This document shows, in pieces, positions 35,201 through 48,165 of a stretch of DNA of 64,000 bases. The stretch comes from Bugulina stolonifera (lineage: Eukaryota > Bryozoa > Gymnolaemata > Cheilostomatida > Bugulidae), in assembly GCA_935421135.1 (NCBI GenBank), contig OW285195.1, positions 14,150,158-14,214,157 of the forward strand, given 5' to 3'. The position numbers were made by a program, and so were the translations under genes. Each line of letters starts with the position of its first letter. The stretch's first letter is position 1. The notes under the pieces are model-generated. The model was not told the DNA's origin. It did not search any database and saw only the letters and a program-made list of their open reading frames with translations.

Positions 35201-37240
35201 ATTATACATGTCTTATGTCAGGAACTCCAGGGTCCTTAGAATATCTTATGTACAATGCATGGATTTTATAATGTCATTAGGAGTTGTCCACTCTTGATAA
35301 TCACTAGCAAGAGAACACAACTCTTGAAATTTCCCAGTTTTCAGTTGACATAGAGTTGTGTAGTTGCCACAGGTTTCTGTAAGTTAATACTGTAGTATTA
35401 ATTTCAGTGTGCACCACGTTAGACCAGAACTGCCACTGCAATATTCAAGGCAGTGAAGCTTGCAGCTCTATAAGCAATTCGATCTGCAATGTGGAAACCA
35501 AAGCCTGTGTGTGTAACCCTACACTGTATCAAAAAGAGGATGGGAGATGTGTACAGACGTCTTCCTCGTTTGTTACCGATGGGTCTAGTGTAGCTCCATT
35601 CATCCACTCCTCTATTAGCACTCAGAGACTTAGCCCCAAATCTGGGACAGATATCAGCTCTTTTGGCATTCCATCTAATGACATGTTCCTCTACGTCAGT
35701 GGATCGGTAAGTACTCACACTAATAGCGTGGTAGTTCTGGGGCTAAAAGCTGCAGATTTCTGCTAATAATGTAATATCCATAGTCTCCATGATAAAGAAT
35801 GGTTAGAGTTGAGCTAAAGTCTGATCTAATACATGTACTGTAATGCAATATTAAATGAGCATCTTTTCCTTGTTATCGCAACACCTTTGCTGACATGAGT
35901 AGAGAAAACTCTAGAACCTTTTACTAGAAATTGTTGGCTATTCATTGACTCGTATAGAATACAAATTAATGTCATCTACACTTTGCAAGCTAATCAAATT
36001 CCGAAACTCACAACTGTTGATTTCTGGTTGATAAGGTAAAATATGATCTGTATTTGATTCTATTACTTGTTTCAGTCAATGGGAGGCAAAGTGGCGCTAC
36101 AAACAGTAACTATTAGACAGACTGGGTACTGGTGTATAGAGTCATCAGTCAGTCTAAAGAATGCTAAATATTCTACCCAGTACTCGAGGAATGGAGGACA
36201 AAGTTGGTATAGACGAGCCGTCTCTTTCAGAGGGTAAGCCACCAACTGGTACTACTCTAATTGCTGTAATGTACACGAACAATACTTCAGTTGCTGTAAT
36301 AGTTCTATCTACTAGTACATCCAGTACTGTTTGATGTTCATCAAAAGAAATACTTATACAATTATCTTAACTTATTCTGTTCTCGACGGACACTCTTTCA
36401 CTATTAAAATTCACACTAGGCACAAGCATTAAATACCATGCCTAGTGTATAGTAGCAATAACTAGTAATGGTTGTGGCCAATCATGATTAGTTTATACTT
36501 TGTGTGTGTAAAATTACAAGGTAACTTAGAATATCCCAGTAGGATATTTCCTATAGGAATTAAAAGAAGAGTGATTTTTGACGAGTAAAGAGCATGCTAC
36601 ATGGACGCAAAAGCATGTTTAAAAGATAGTAAAATAAAGAAGTTGTCTACTCATTAATTCAACTAAGAACAAGGGTAGATAAATCTAAATAATTAATGCA
36701 GTCTATGAATCTACAAGGGGCAATTGGGGGCACTGGTGCATTTACCTTCAATCTATCGGCTTACATAAACATACTCTTAAAGTAAGTTTCTGTATACTCA
36801 TGTGCATGGATGTTAACAGATACGAATATATCTGTATCAGTTCTACTAATTTTATTGTAAAAATGAACTATAATATCTTCCAGAGAGATGGGGTACTTCT
36901 ACAATTTGAAGACGTGGAGAGTTCAAATGAGGAGTAAAGTCATTGTAAGTACACATGTACTTTATCTTCTAACAATAATCATAATAAGCACAAAAATATC
37001 AATCTTATTACAACTAAATAGAATAGCTATATATGGAGATCACCTTTTCTGCCAGAAATTATTGCAATCAGTCATGGAATACGCTTTCACTATCTTAAAT
37101 GAATGAAGAAATCTATCATGTCTGCAATTTTGCATCCAGCTCATTAACTTGTATATTTTCAGTTTCGAATCAAGATGAAGCCAATTTCAAGAGAAGACTG
37201 GTCGGTGGGCGTCGACAACCTAAGAGTATACAAATGTTGA
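29211..37240 (+). CDS. Secreted astacin metalloprotease with EB/EGF-like repeats and MAM-like C-terminus (gene A)
   Basis: Fourteen exons: 29211-29243, 29697-29820, 30027-30260, 30704-30909, 31153-31356, 31749-31890, 31993-32100, 33750-33914, 34242-34400, 34745-34903, 35408-35706, 36076-36233, 36884-36944, 37163-37240; 709 residues, all phases consistent. A signal peptide is followed by an acidic pro-region ending in a furin-type RQKR, then the astacin domain (HAWLDVKRYWP onward). Its zinc site is HEMMHALGVFHEQTRPDRD and its Met-turn is YDYHSIMHYG; the domain closes with MYKC. A Cys-rich linker (exon 7) follows, then four Cys-rich EB/EGF-like units (exons 8-11) and a MAM-like beta domain ending VDNLRVYKC (exons 11-14). 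All zinc ligands and the catalytic Glu are present, so it should be an active extracellular protease; the substrate is unknown. Tandem paralogue of gene B. Confidence 0.92.
31403..31439. repeat. GTTGTCCTCTCTT hairpin in intron 5 of astacin gene A
   Basis: The arm GAAGTTGTCCTCTCTT pairs with AAGAGGGAGGACAATTTC across three bases, with one mismatch and a 2-base bulge. Member of the dispersed hairpin type; a similar hairpin occupies intron 5 of gene B at 43638-43672. Confidence 0.55.
32130..33745. mobile_element. Insertion in intron 7 of astacin gene A, with a perfect 77-bp inverted repeat
   Basis: Intron 7 of gene A is 1649 bp, against 201 bp in gene B, so about 1.45 kb was gained in A or lost from B. 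The extra DNA includes a GC-richer part (about 32340-32650). It also has a 77-bp perfect inverted repeat (32865-32941 with 33129-33205), and three degenerate direct copies of a CAATCCTTATAGTTCGATG-type unit near 32985, 33120 and 33350. No coding frame is convincing. The exact ends and element class are not determined. Confidence 0.55.
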
Positions 37241-38880
37241 TGACACATGCTAGGGCAGACCCGGTCTGATTTCACTAAAGCAATGACCAATTTATTAAGT
37301 TATTCTAACATATTTAAAATAAGTATTTATGGTTTCGAAAGATTATTATAATTCATGCTACGTTTATTTCAGTCTGTTACGTTGAGATTTAACCTAAACT
37401 ATTTGATCAATAACTCTATAGTATGACGCCTTTACCAATACATGTTTCAGCTTTCTAATGGGAAACAATTTTATCCAATCAAAACCAGATCAAACGTTTA
37501 TAATTGTACTGTTTCTATCTTTACATATACAATGTATTATGCCAAATATAACATGAAAACTTTGTTGTTGCCATAATTCATATTTTTTGAAGCAAAATAA
37601 CATAAAAGTTCCCTCAGCATTAGATATAAATGTAAATATATGTAAGATGTCTATACTATGACAAGCTTATGATATTAATCTGCTTGGTGGTTTTACATGT
37701 AATACCTTGCTTTTTCTTCTTTGTGCTTTTTGATCACTTACTTTACATTAAAAATCAAAACTCAATAGCCTGGTTAGAGCCATCCACAGACAGTGAGGTT
37801 TTAATTGTCTGCATAGAAGATGATATTCTCACTGTCTCTACATTTTATGTCCGGCGCTGTCTTATTAACTTTATCTACAGTTCAACTTGTACTTTTAATT
37901 TGCAGAGAGCCCCTACATGTACATACATCATCCGAAAAAACTTATTTGACTAGTTTAATGCATATATCTACACATATTGCTTGCTAAATTTTACAGCGTT
38001 GTATTGCTATTCACATTACACGATATGCTTCATATTGATTCTTGCAACCACTAAAGCATTTTTTGCGCTTGATTAGGATTGTGGATTACCTACATATGTG
38101 TTGACATAGGGGACAGTTTGGTTGATTGCAGATTGATTGTTGAGAAGTTAAGATTAATGACCTTATACATGACTTTAGACCACATCTGCTGATAAAGTAT
38201 TACTTAAAGTGACCCAATAGTTGACACACCTACACATACATGTTGTTGCCACTGGGTTTCCGGATTTAAACTTCTCTAAGAGGGTGACTATCTGCTGCTT
38301 TAACTATAATCTCATCAACGTCACATCCTCACCTTAACTAATAATTGGCAGGTCACAGGCTTAGAGTGTCTAATTCATGGTGACCTCTTCAGTTTATGAA
38401 CTTAGTGTAATGAACAATCTTACAGTCAAGGCTAAAATAGACAGTGCTGGTGCTGCTAGCTTTACTGCGCCATGGTACGGCTGCTCAGTTCTAAAGCTAG
38501 TAAAATGTAAGATATTTTAGTTACAAACTGTTGCCTTGGCAAAAAAATTTCCAATCTTCTTTCTTAGTGTCTGTTAGCATTGAGTTCATTGCTAAAGTTT
38601 CTTTCAATTTGTCTAAAATAATTATTATTGCCATTTTGAAACAGTGTGTCATTATCAATACCAGATAATCTCCTCTCAAAGTAGTATATATTTGAACGAA
38701 ATCCTAGTTTAGATAGTCTTTATTCATTATGTGCGAGCAAGCAGACCTGTTGATTGAGGGAGTTGTTGCATCACTAGAGAACACATACTGACTTAGAAAA
38801 GAAACAACTGAAAAAAATTTTGACCAATGAAATTATCATTACAGGCCCAATATGGCCTCTTATTTACTTCTGGTAGCCTT

Positions 38881-39188
38881 AAGGTGCAAAAACACGAGAG
38901 CGTTTTGGAGCAAGCGTCAAACACTATGGCCTTGATAAACACATTGGCGAACAAAAAGTGTGGCAATTTATCAATTAGACAATGACAATGTTATTATGTA
39001 TTCACTTTGCAATAATCTACGTGTTTATGTTTACTAACTCTGTTCATCAGCCAATCAGCGTCGAGCGAATCGTCTCAATGCTACTGCTGACTCAGCTCGA
39101 GCGTTTTGAGAGTGTTGGAATGAATTTGACGCTAGCAGAATCGCCAGCGTCAAATTCATTCCAAAACGCTCTCATGTGTTTGTACCTT
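38881..39188. mobile_element. Inverted-repeat MITE-like element
   Basis: 308 bp with imperfect terminal inverted repeats: AAGGTGCAAAAACACGAGAG on the left and CTCTCATGTGTTTGTACCTT on the right, both continuing inward into CGTTTTGGA/TCCAAAACG. An inner 19-bp perfect inverted repeat (TTGGAATGAATTTGACGCT) lies near the right end. No clear target duplication and no coding capacity. Confidence 0.55.
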
Positions 39189-40427
39189 TATAAACACAAT
39201 GGAAGGCCCTGCAAGCAAGCAAACTCTTAAGACTCGGCCACACGAGGGTCTCTTTTATTAGATACAATGATTCCGATTATATAGCTTATTAGAAATCAAC
39301 TTTGGTTATTGGCTGGGCATTAATAAAGATTTTTGGGAGTTTCTATCCATGACCAGGTAAGATAACTCCAATTCTGAGATTGTGACTCAGGATTGAAGGT
39401 CTTGCTGTGACTAATAGAGTTCTGTTCAGGGATTGTCACAGACTGGCCAATCTCTCTGATATCTACAGGAAATACCATCTAAGGGAAAAGGAAATCAGCT
39501 ATGAAAACAGATTTTAACACTCCTAATAACATAATCTGGTTGTTGAATGATGTAAGCTCTCCAGGCCGATTCCGTTTCTCATATAATTTGTGTTATTATA
39601 TAATTACATCCATGTACACTTATCTGATTATGGATTAGATCAGAGGGGATTATCTCTTATTATCTGAGATTATTGCTAGATTATCATTTCGGGACATTTT
39701 GTGGCTGTTTCTTTCTTTATTTTCTTGCTGTGCATGGACTATCTACCTCTGGTTTAGTTCTTAGACATTGGTCATTGGTCATCTATGCAGAACACCCTGG
39801 TTCCCAGTCTTACTGCATCTCTGTAGCTTTGTACAATGTTCTGTTGATATGTACAGTGTTCTGTTGAAATGCACAGTGTTGTGCTGTTACAGAAGCAATA
39901 AAAAAATGTGGTAAGATTTACAGTTCAATATGTACTAATCTATATACATATAATTGTCCGGATCACTACTATACTATATAGCCCCCAGATTAATCTTTAG
40001 CTGATTGTATGTCTCTTGATCTGCCCAGTGATTCATACTGCTATTTCTATTACCTTCTAGGGTCAAATTTTGAACTATGTAGTAAGATTATTACGCTGTG
40101 AGAAATTACGTACACATACACATACTCACCACAAGATACAAGCATTTGTTTATTATTCGTACATAAATTGCATCAATTGTTAATAGTAAGTAAGTAATAC
40201 TGCACTGCTCACACTAGAGTATATCCCAATAACTAACAGAAATATTGAAAATAGAAAGATTAGATCCACAAAACGGCTCTTTAATTCGTAATTGAAGATG
40301 GAAATGAAACAAAATTAAAGGACTAGTGGTAGGCCTACACTACATGTACATGTAGAATATACATGCATGTGCAAGTGACATTAAAATGCATTGTATAATT
40401 ATGTACGATGTATATATTGTAATGGTC

Positions 40428-41214
40428 AGGACATTTGTCTACAAGACCTCAGCTAGCCTGACAGACCTTATAGCACCCTAAGTGCCTAGTAATTGCCACA
40501 GCACTACTTATCTAAATCTTGATACCTTGCACTTAGCTGCCATGTTACTCATAACTACATTTTTATGCATGTTTTGACCATACACTTATAATTACATATC
40601 ACCTATTTACTTATAATGTGCATTACTGAGCAATTATGTCCTTTTTATACCCATGTAAAGAGGCCCGATCTCTCGGGATTGCATGGTTTTGATTTTGCAT
40701 ATGATCTAGATGGTTTTAAGCATCTTTTGTCAAACCCGACCTATTCTGGGTCAGTCCTTGGGCTTCCGGTCGCCATGTAGTTGTGCAATTTCCAAACGAC
40801 ACTACGTCGTCTTTGTACACTATGTCGGCCCTTTTACCGGAACTTCCTCCGGAAGTTCTTATACTATATAAAGCACACTGTTTTTATGTTTGTTGTCTCA
40901 GTTCATGCTTGGATCCCAATAAAGACACATCTATACTTATATACAAAGACTTTCACTTCGTAGATAGGTCATTCTAGTTGTTAAGGTCTTCGACCTTGCA
41001 ACCCGAACTGCCTACTAGGTCGGATCACTCTCTTTCTCAGTATAGCAAACAAGCATTGATTCAGGACCATATGGGTCGTCTTGAGTAGTTATTAGACTAC
41101 TGGTACTTGTTGGTCTTTCATGTAATGAGAAGGCCTAGCACCACTCATAGGCTCTTCATTTTGGACATGGGAGTCGTTTTAGGACGACAGCACAACCCCC
41201 CAAAAACCATTACA
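40428..41214 (+). mobile_element. Solo LTR, family S, copy 2
   Basis: 787 bp with termini TGTAATGGT...ACCATTACA. TATATAAA at 40865-40872 is followed by AATAAA at 40918-40923, about 45 bp apart, an LTR-type promoter and poly(A) pair. Flanking bases are ATAT and GTAT, a possible 4-bp duplication with one mismatch. It is absent from the equivalent place in the first duplicated segment, so it likely arrived after the duplication. Confidence 0.72.
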
Positions 41215-41624
41215 GTATTATATTGACCTATGTGATTTACTGCAAGTGCTTTCCAGTCTCCAGCAAGGTCTGATATTCCCAGCGATATCTATCCTATCAT
41301 AATACTCCACTGATTTGATAAGGAAAATCCCTCACTCAACTACCCGCAATAGACCATAATAAATCAAAAGACTACTAGGCTATGTTGCAGTTATTGATTC
41401 AATAGACTCAGGACCACATCATTTCATCAACGAGGTGAAGGCTTAATATTACCACCTGGTGAATGACTAACAATGCATCCTGGTACACAAACGGATTTTT
41501 TCACTAAGATTACCCTAAGTAGGGGTATAAAACGAGCTGTTCCTACCTGGACATGTCATTCTAGGCAAATCAAACTTACCAATTTGTAGCAAATATTCCA
41601 CAAACCTTGATTCAGCTAACAACA

Positions 41625-44600
41625 ATGGCTAGAGCAAGCTTGTACTGTGGATTGTTGGTAAGCAAACTAGAATACATTACAGTGTCAGTTATTGGTGAAC
41701 AAATTTGTATTCAAACCATTTTTACAATTTTAGAAATTGAAAATTCAACGAACAAAATTTACATTTGTGTTGACCGAATTTAAAGATATTTCCATCATCA
41801 AGTAATTGTAATGATCAACTACATGTACATGTAGTTGGTTTTCTTTAAAATACGAAGCTTGACAATTAATTGCTTAAAACATAGGAACATGATTTAACAT
41901 TGTAGTTTGAAAAATAATGATTTCAAGTTGGGATAGTTCAAAAACCTATTCCTTGTTATAACTTATTCAATACCTATTTTTTATGATAGATTTGTATGAT
42001 AGCAAACCCTGTCACGTGTATTAGGGCCTGCTATAACTAGAAAGAAACATTAAACATATTTCTAGATGATGGTACTAAGTATGAGAGGAGGAGTGACCAA
42101 AGCCGACTCTCCGACGATAGACGAGAGATTAACTAATGCTGCCACTGCCGTACCTCGATCTGCCACCGGATTTAGTGACAGGGGAAAAGGTATGCTACTT
42201 TAATGACACAGTGAGGCGGTGTTTTGTTGTGATAAAACATAGTTATCCACAACGACCCATTGCTTGTATTGAAAGAAGAACAGAGAGTAGTAATCCAGTG
42301 CTTTGACTGGTTAAATCAGAGTCTCATAGATTAAAATTTTGTAGAAAAGTATGAAAATTATACTATTTCGATATGTTGCAGATTACATACCAACCAAAGA
42401 TGACGGCTACGTTTTAACGGAGATAGACATTCTAGAAGCTACACCAACCCATGAAGAGTCGTCCTTAGAAACCGACAGAGGAAACAGGTGGAGAAATACT
42501 GGAGGGAGCAAGAAACGGAGAGGAAGGAGGTACAGACAAAAGAGACACGCCTGGCTTGATGTCAAACGCTATTGGCCAGAAAACAAAGTCTACTATAAGT
42601 TCTCAGGATCATTTAGTAAGTTCAGAGGCCTTTATGGGCTCCTAGACCACTTTGGGCCATTATGGGCACCAGACCACTTTATAACTGTCATATATAGCAC
42701 ATTTAATATACTTTCTTTCGCCACAGAAGACCGCATTAACTTTATTGGCATTTTCTGCTGCTTACATACATACATTGTACATGTAGTAAGAAATGAGACC
42801 AGATAACTTGACAAACCTGATAATAAATATACATTTACTTATACAATATGTATATACATGTATATAATGCATGCAAACTTTTGTAGGTCAAACAGAAAGA
42901 GCGGTTTTCGACCGAGCTATCAAAGAATTTAACAAATACACATGTATAGAATGGATTCCTCATACTTCCCAGAACACCCTATACATTGAAATAACTCGGA
43001 ACTTTGGCTGCTCCTCTGCTATTGGCTATGAGTATTGGCGACAACCGAACGACCCACAGAGAATGAGTCTTGCTCCTGGTTGCTTAAGTGTAAGGGTTAT
43101 ACATATTTTCTATCGAATTTAACTGAGCTGTGACTTTACCTACGTACTAACCAAGTTCAGCAAATAGATTTTCTATAATATTTTTCAGTCAGATTTATGC
43201 TACTATTTCTCATGACTCCAGTAAATTTTTATGCTAACGGTATTGGTACTGCAATATTAACATGTGGGACAGCATTGAATAGCTGTGGTATACAGAAGGA
43301 CAAATATTTGAGGCTATAGTATTCAGTTAACTGTATCATTTCATTCAAACTTGTTTAGGATATATCGATACCAGTCCACGAGATGATGCATGCATTAGGA
43401 GTATTCCACCAACAGACCCGTCCAGACAGAGATAATTATATCAGAATCGTTAAAGAAAATATCCAAGATGGCGCCTCACGATCATTTGCCCTTAACGAAC
43501 ATAAAGTTAACTTATTCAATATACCATATGACTATCATAGCATCATGCATTACGGACCCAAGGTACAGTGTTTACTTCCTTTGTAATATTTTACTATTAC
43601 TAAGCATGGGCATTCATATGCTTTTGTTCATAATTCAAAGTTGTCTTCTCTCTGATAGAGGGAGCACAACTTCCAATAATAGTCAGCAGAACCATGGTAC
43701 CAGGAGTCACCTATTATGTATCATATTAACACTGTAACAATTTCATGCTCATGTTTCTGCTGTGAATAGGAAACACAGCTTCTCTAGCAATCTCACTATA
43801 TTTATAAAACTTATTATGTATCTCAAACTTGTCTTATGCAATCAAATACCTTAAAACAAGTAAATTTAAATTTGAACACAGGCATGCTTTATAACTCATG
43901 GAGAGACGTTGGGGGCTTTACTGCACCTTCACCAGTTTCGTTGCAATTACTAGTGGAACTGATGCTAATATTGTAGTCATTCTCAAAAGACTTCAGCAAA
44001 AATACTATAGAGACGGTTGACCCAGCATATCAAACCATCATCGGGAGAGGAAAGACATTTTCATTCCTTGACTTGAAACTTCTAAACGAGATGTATAAAT
44101 GTAATGGTAAGTCAAAATTTTGCTATACGTGCATATAATGAATGTGTAGTATAGTCAGTGCAGATCTGCACTGACAAACACCAACTAGCCCGGATTTCAT
44201 GTATGTAGATAATGAGTAGTTGATCTTTATTCATGAGTGTGTACTTCAAAGTGCAGAATAATAAAAATATTTTTAGCAAGAAGTTATCCTCTCTCTGTTG
44301 TTATAGATAACTGTGGTCCAGATAACTGCCCTGCAGGGGCATTTCAAGGTGTGGGGTGCCATTGCTATTGCCCCGTGAAAGAAGATAGAAATCTCCCAGC
44401 TATCAAATGCGGAGGTAGGATGTGTAAAATTATACGTAAATACACACATGTAAGTTTTATTCAAAGTTCATCCTTTTTATTTTAAATCTCATTTTACATT
44501 ATTATGCAGTCATGTATATGTACGTACATCAAACCACATTTGTAATTTGTAAATTCTGCGAATCACAGCTGGTGAACGTCCTACATGTCATGTGATTTCT

Positions 44601-47600
44601 TGTGATAACTTGTAGAAGTAGAGGTCTGCACCCTACCAGATACTCCATGTGGTTGTCGAGGGAAGACAAATGCTTGCAATACGATAGCCAATACTGTGTG
44701 CGACACATCACTAGATAGCTGTGTATGTGATGCTGGCAATGGATATGTCCTCCATGATGGCGTCTGCGTCCAAAAAACCAGTAAGTACGTGTAGATGCAA
44801 CATTGTGTAAGGCAGTTCGTATCTACTTTAAAATTATAAAATAGAAAATATATAAATCATCAGATGATGCTGTGTGAATCAGAAGATGTGAGAATCTCTT
44901 AAGTTCCGCATATTGCTGCTAAGGAAGGTATGCAGTGTCAACTACACTATTGTAAATCATAATTTCTGCTGCTTATGCAAGCCATAGAAGTTTGCTAAAC
45001 AAGAGGCTAAATGTATATGCAATGATATAAAGTGTGGTATTCTAAGCATCTAAGCAGAACCAGCTATCAATGCTCTACGTCTTACCCTGATGCTCATAAG
45101 ATTTTGTTTTCAATGACAGCTGTAGAATGTACAGCACTTGGAGCGGAGTGTGCATGCTCTATGGACTTCAAATCTTGTGACAGTTTAACACAGTCTATAT
45201 GTGACACGAGTACGGACTCTTGTGTCTGTAAGACAGGATATGCACAGACCTCTGACACCGTCTGCACTGACATCAACTGTAAGTAGTCTTTCTTTACCTG
45301 CGACCATCTTGTATCAGTGTCATTAGATTTGTTTGCTGGTGTTTCTTGACTGTCAATAAGATTGTGTGTAAGTATAAGCAGTGATTATGCTTTGAAACTT
45401 GTCTTCTCTCTTCTACATATTCATTATACTCATCAAGATATATTCTGATTGGGTATCTAACTCTTTGGAATGCAAACCACTTACTAATTACAAGTACTTG
45501 CATGAGTGCTGACTACTACTTGCGAATTGGTTTGAAAATATTGAATGTTGAATTATCAGTCAATCTGAATTAAGGCCACAACGTATATTTGGGAATTTAT
45601 GGCCAAAATCATGCCCATATCAGGTAAATAGTTCACCAGTGTTATTTCCACTCTTGGTTGTAGCTATTAGCTGCGACACGGCTGGGAAGAAATGCTACTG
45701 TTCAGAGAAAGGTTCAGATGCATGCAATCAAGTACCTGGAAGCACCTGTGATGGGGTGTCTGACAGTTGTCGATGTGATGATGGTTACTATGATAATGAT
45801 GGAACCTGTATAAAGCCTCCAGGTTTGGTTTAGACACACTAATATTGAATACAATAAGATCTGGCCTCTTTTTAAGAGATGCCATCAACAACTTGATGCT
45901 AGGTTATGTCAGCCATTACATGTACAATGTATATCATACATGTCTTGTCTCAGGACACCTTATAATAATATCCTAAGTACAATGCATGGAATAGACCATC
46001 TAATGTAATTAGAAATTGTCCACTCTTGATAATCACTTTCAAGAGAGCACAACTCTTGAAATCTCCTAGTTTTTCTTTGGCATACAGTAGAGTTAAATGT
46101 AGTTGGCGAAGGTTTCTGTGAGCTAATGATGTGATAATATTTTTAGCCTGCACCACGTTAGACCAGAACTGCCACTGCGATATTCAAGGCAGTGAAGCTT
46201 GCAGCTCTATAAGCAATTCGATCTGCAATGTCGAAACCAAAGCCTGCGTATGTAACCCTACGCTGTACCAGAAAGAGGGTGGAAGATGTGTACAGACGTC
46301 TTCTTCATTTGTTACCGATGGGTCTAGTGTAGCTCCATTCATCCACTCCTCTATTAGCACTCAGAGGCTTAGCCCCAAATCTGGGACAGATATTAGCTCT
46401 TTTGGCATTCCATCTAATGACATGTTCCTCTATGTCAGTGGATCGGTAAGTACACACATGTACGTAGGATAACACTCTCTACACAGTTGTAGATTCTAGG
46501 GCTAAAATGCTGCATATTTGTGCTAATGAAGTAATGCTTTTGGCCTATGTACTGAGAGAAAAATGTGGAGTCAATGTTCGAACCAATACATATATGTGCA
46601 ACATTGCATGAAACTCTTACTTCGATTTATTATTTGCTAAACATTTTTTGATTTATTGGCTCATATATCACAGAATGTATACGTCGTCTAGAATTTATGT
46701 CCTGAATGCGATTTCTCAATTACAGATTTTTTGGGTTTGGTTGAATTGGTAATAGGTATAGCTGTTGATAATTTAGTGCTCTTTATTTCATTGTATTACT
46801 TGTTTTAGTCAATTGGAGACAAAGTGGCGTTGCAGACGCTGACTCTTAGACAGACTGGGTACTGGTGTATAGAGTCATCAGTCAGTCTAAAGAATGCGAG
46901 ATATTCCACTCAGTACTCGGTGAATGGAGGAAGAAGTTGGTCTTGGCGAGCCGTCTCTTTTAGAGGGTAAGCCAAGAACTGGTACTACATGTACTATAAC
47001 TGCTGTAGTATACACACAATGCTTCAATGAACTTACCAGTTTTACTTCTCATTATCAATCTCAAGTAAGAACGCAATGATCTAAAGAAGTCTGAATGTTT
47101 TTCTACTATTTGGGGTGGAGAAAGATGGTTCTCCAGTAGTAAAGTAGCTAATAGAGCACAAGAGCGTTATAAGACTGAATGCCCATTCAAACACAACCAA
47201 AAATCTTTACGGGTATCAAATCTGGATTCCCACCTGAAGGTCAAAGCTCCAACCACTAGGCGACTGCTGCTAACTACACACAATGCTTCAATCACTGTGA
47301 CATTTCCCTTCGATATCCTAAAGGGTTATAGCCAACAGTGATTATTCTAGATGTTTGAGATGTCCTTGGACAAAGAATATTGCATGCAGCATGCATTATC
47401 CAGACTAGACTCCCCTTATCATGCACACTGATAAATTACTAAATAAAATTTCTAGCTACAGTAGCTTAAAACTTTTGATGGTAACAGACAATCATGAATC
47501 ATGTGCGAAGTCAACGATTCACGAGGGTAAATCATAAGAGTGCATGCATATTCTATTAGTCACCATGTAAAACCTCATACATCTGTAGTCACGTATTCTA

Positions 47601-48111
47601 ATTTTATATACATACAAGTCATATCCAATATACGAGTACATATACAATTATTATACAATATATATTATATAAAATAGGAATAAAATTGCAGCGTATCATT
47701 TTATCTGAATAGTGGCCTTTGTACATGAAACTATTAGTAATGAAATGATATTTGGGTCTAAATAAATTGGTGCTTATTCTTTTACATGTGTAGGTTTACG
47801 TGTATATATATGTACAAATGTATATGAACTTCTTTATTTTCCAGAGAGATGGGCTACTTCTACAATTTGAGGACGTGGAAAGTACGAGTGAGAAGTAAGG
47901 CCATTGTAAGTACTTCCTCCTTTAACGTACAGCAATCATCCTGATAAACAGGAATACAGTTTCACTATCTAAAAGCTCCATAAGATACATGTATTTAAAT
48001 TTGTATTCAGCTCATTAACTTGTATATTTTCAGTTTCGAATCAAGATGAAGCCGATTTCAGGAGAAGACTGGTCGGTGAGCGTCGACAACTTAAGAGTAT
48101 ACAAATGTTGA
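41625..48111 (+). CDS. Secreted astacin-like metalloprotease with EB/EGF-like repeats and MAM-like C-terminus (gene B)
   Basis: Fourteen exons: 41625-41657, 42066-42189, 42382-42615, 42887-43089, 43359-43562, 43977-44106, 44307-44414, 44616-44780, 45120-45278, 45664-45822, 46147-46445, 46809-46966, 47845-47905, 48034-48111; 704 residues. Eleven of the fourteen are the same length as in gene A, or all but exons 4 and 6, and all keep the same phases. Domain order is identical: signal peptide, pro-region with RQKR, astacin domain, Cys-rich linker, four EB/EGF-like units, MAM-like end. The zinc site is HEMMHALGVFHQQTRPDRD: the three His and the catalytic Glu are kept, but the family-typical Glu after the third His is Gln (codon CAA at 43410-43412). 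The Met-turn SIMHYG is intact. It probably retains zinc binding; activity or activation may differ from gene A. Confidence 0.92.
43638..43672. repeat. GTTGTCTTCTCTCT hairpin in intron 5 of astacin gene B
   Basis: The arm AAGTTGTCTTCTCTCT (43638-43653) and AGAGGGAGCACAACTT (43657-43672) pair across three bases with two mismatches. It is in the same intron as the hairpin of gene A. Confidence 0.55.
47215..47285 (-). mobile_element. tRNA-like SINE fragment (minus strand) in intron 12 of gene B
   Basis: On the minus strand, TCGCCTAGTGGTTGGAG resembles an A box, and GGTGGGAATCCA about 30 bases later is a weak B box. Probably an old SINE; boundaries are not defined. Confidence 0.35.
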
Positions 48112-48159
48112 TTGGACTGCGACTAAGACCAATTTATTAAATTATTGTAATGCGTTTAA

Positions 48160-48165
48160 AATAAA
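48160..48165 (+). terminator. Poly(A) signal of astacin gene B
   Basis: AATAAA 49 bases after the stop codon of gene B. The aligned hexamer behind gene A is AATAAG. Confidence 0.55.

Larger units (their letters stand above)
27700..37350 (+). repeat. Segmental duplication, copy 1 (holds astacin gene A)
   Basis: Direct duplicate of about 39.5-48.2 kb. Similarity starts in the spacer (the 27.75-27.9 kb sequence around CATCCATGTACACTTATCTG recurs at 39.6 kb), runs through all 14 exons and most introns, and fades in the 3' flank near AAAGATTAT at 37.34 kb. Boundaries are approximate. Confidence 0.8.
37241..41624. other. Spacer between astacin genes A and B
   Basis: Contains the MITE-like element 38881-39188, the start of the second duplicated segment at about 39.5 kb, and the solo LTR 40428-41214. 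No supported gene. A clean AATAAA is missing just after gene A: the position homologous to the gene B signal reads AATAAG (37318-37323). Confidence 0.5.

Noticed and set aside
37669..37953. 94-codon frame after astacin gene A
   Set aside because: Hydrophobic AT-rich translation without splice sites, homologue or duplicate in the second segment; probably chance.
40781..40977. Short frames in the middle of a spacer, and similar ones at 57909-58321
   Set aside because: They lie inside solo LTRs, over the promoter and poly(A) region; LTRs do not normally code.
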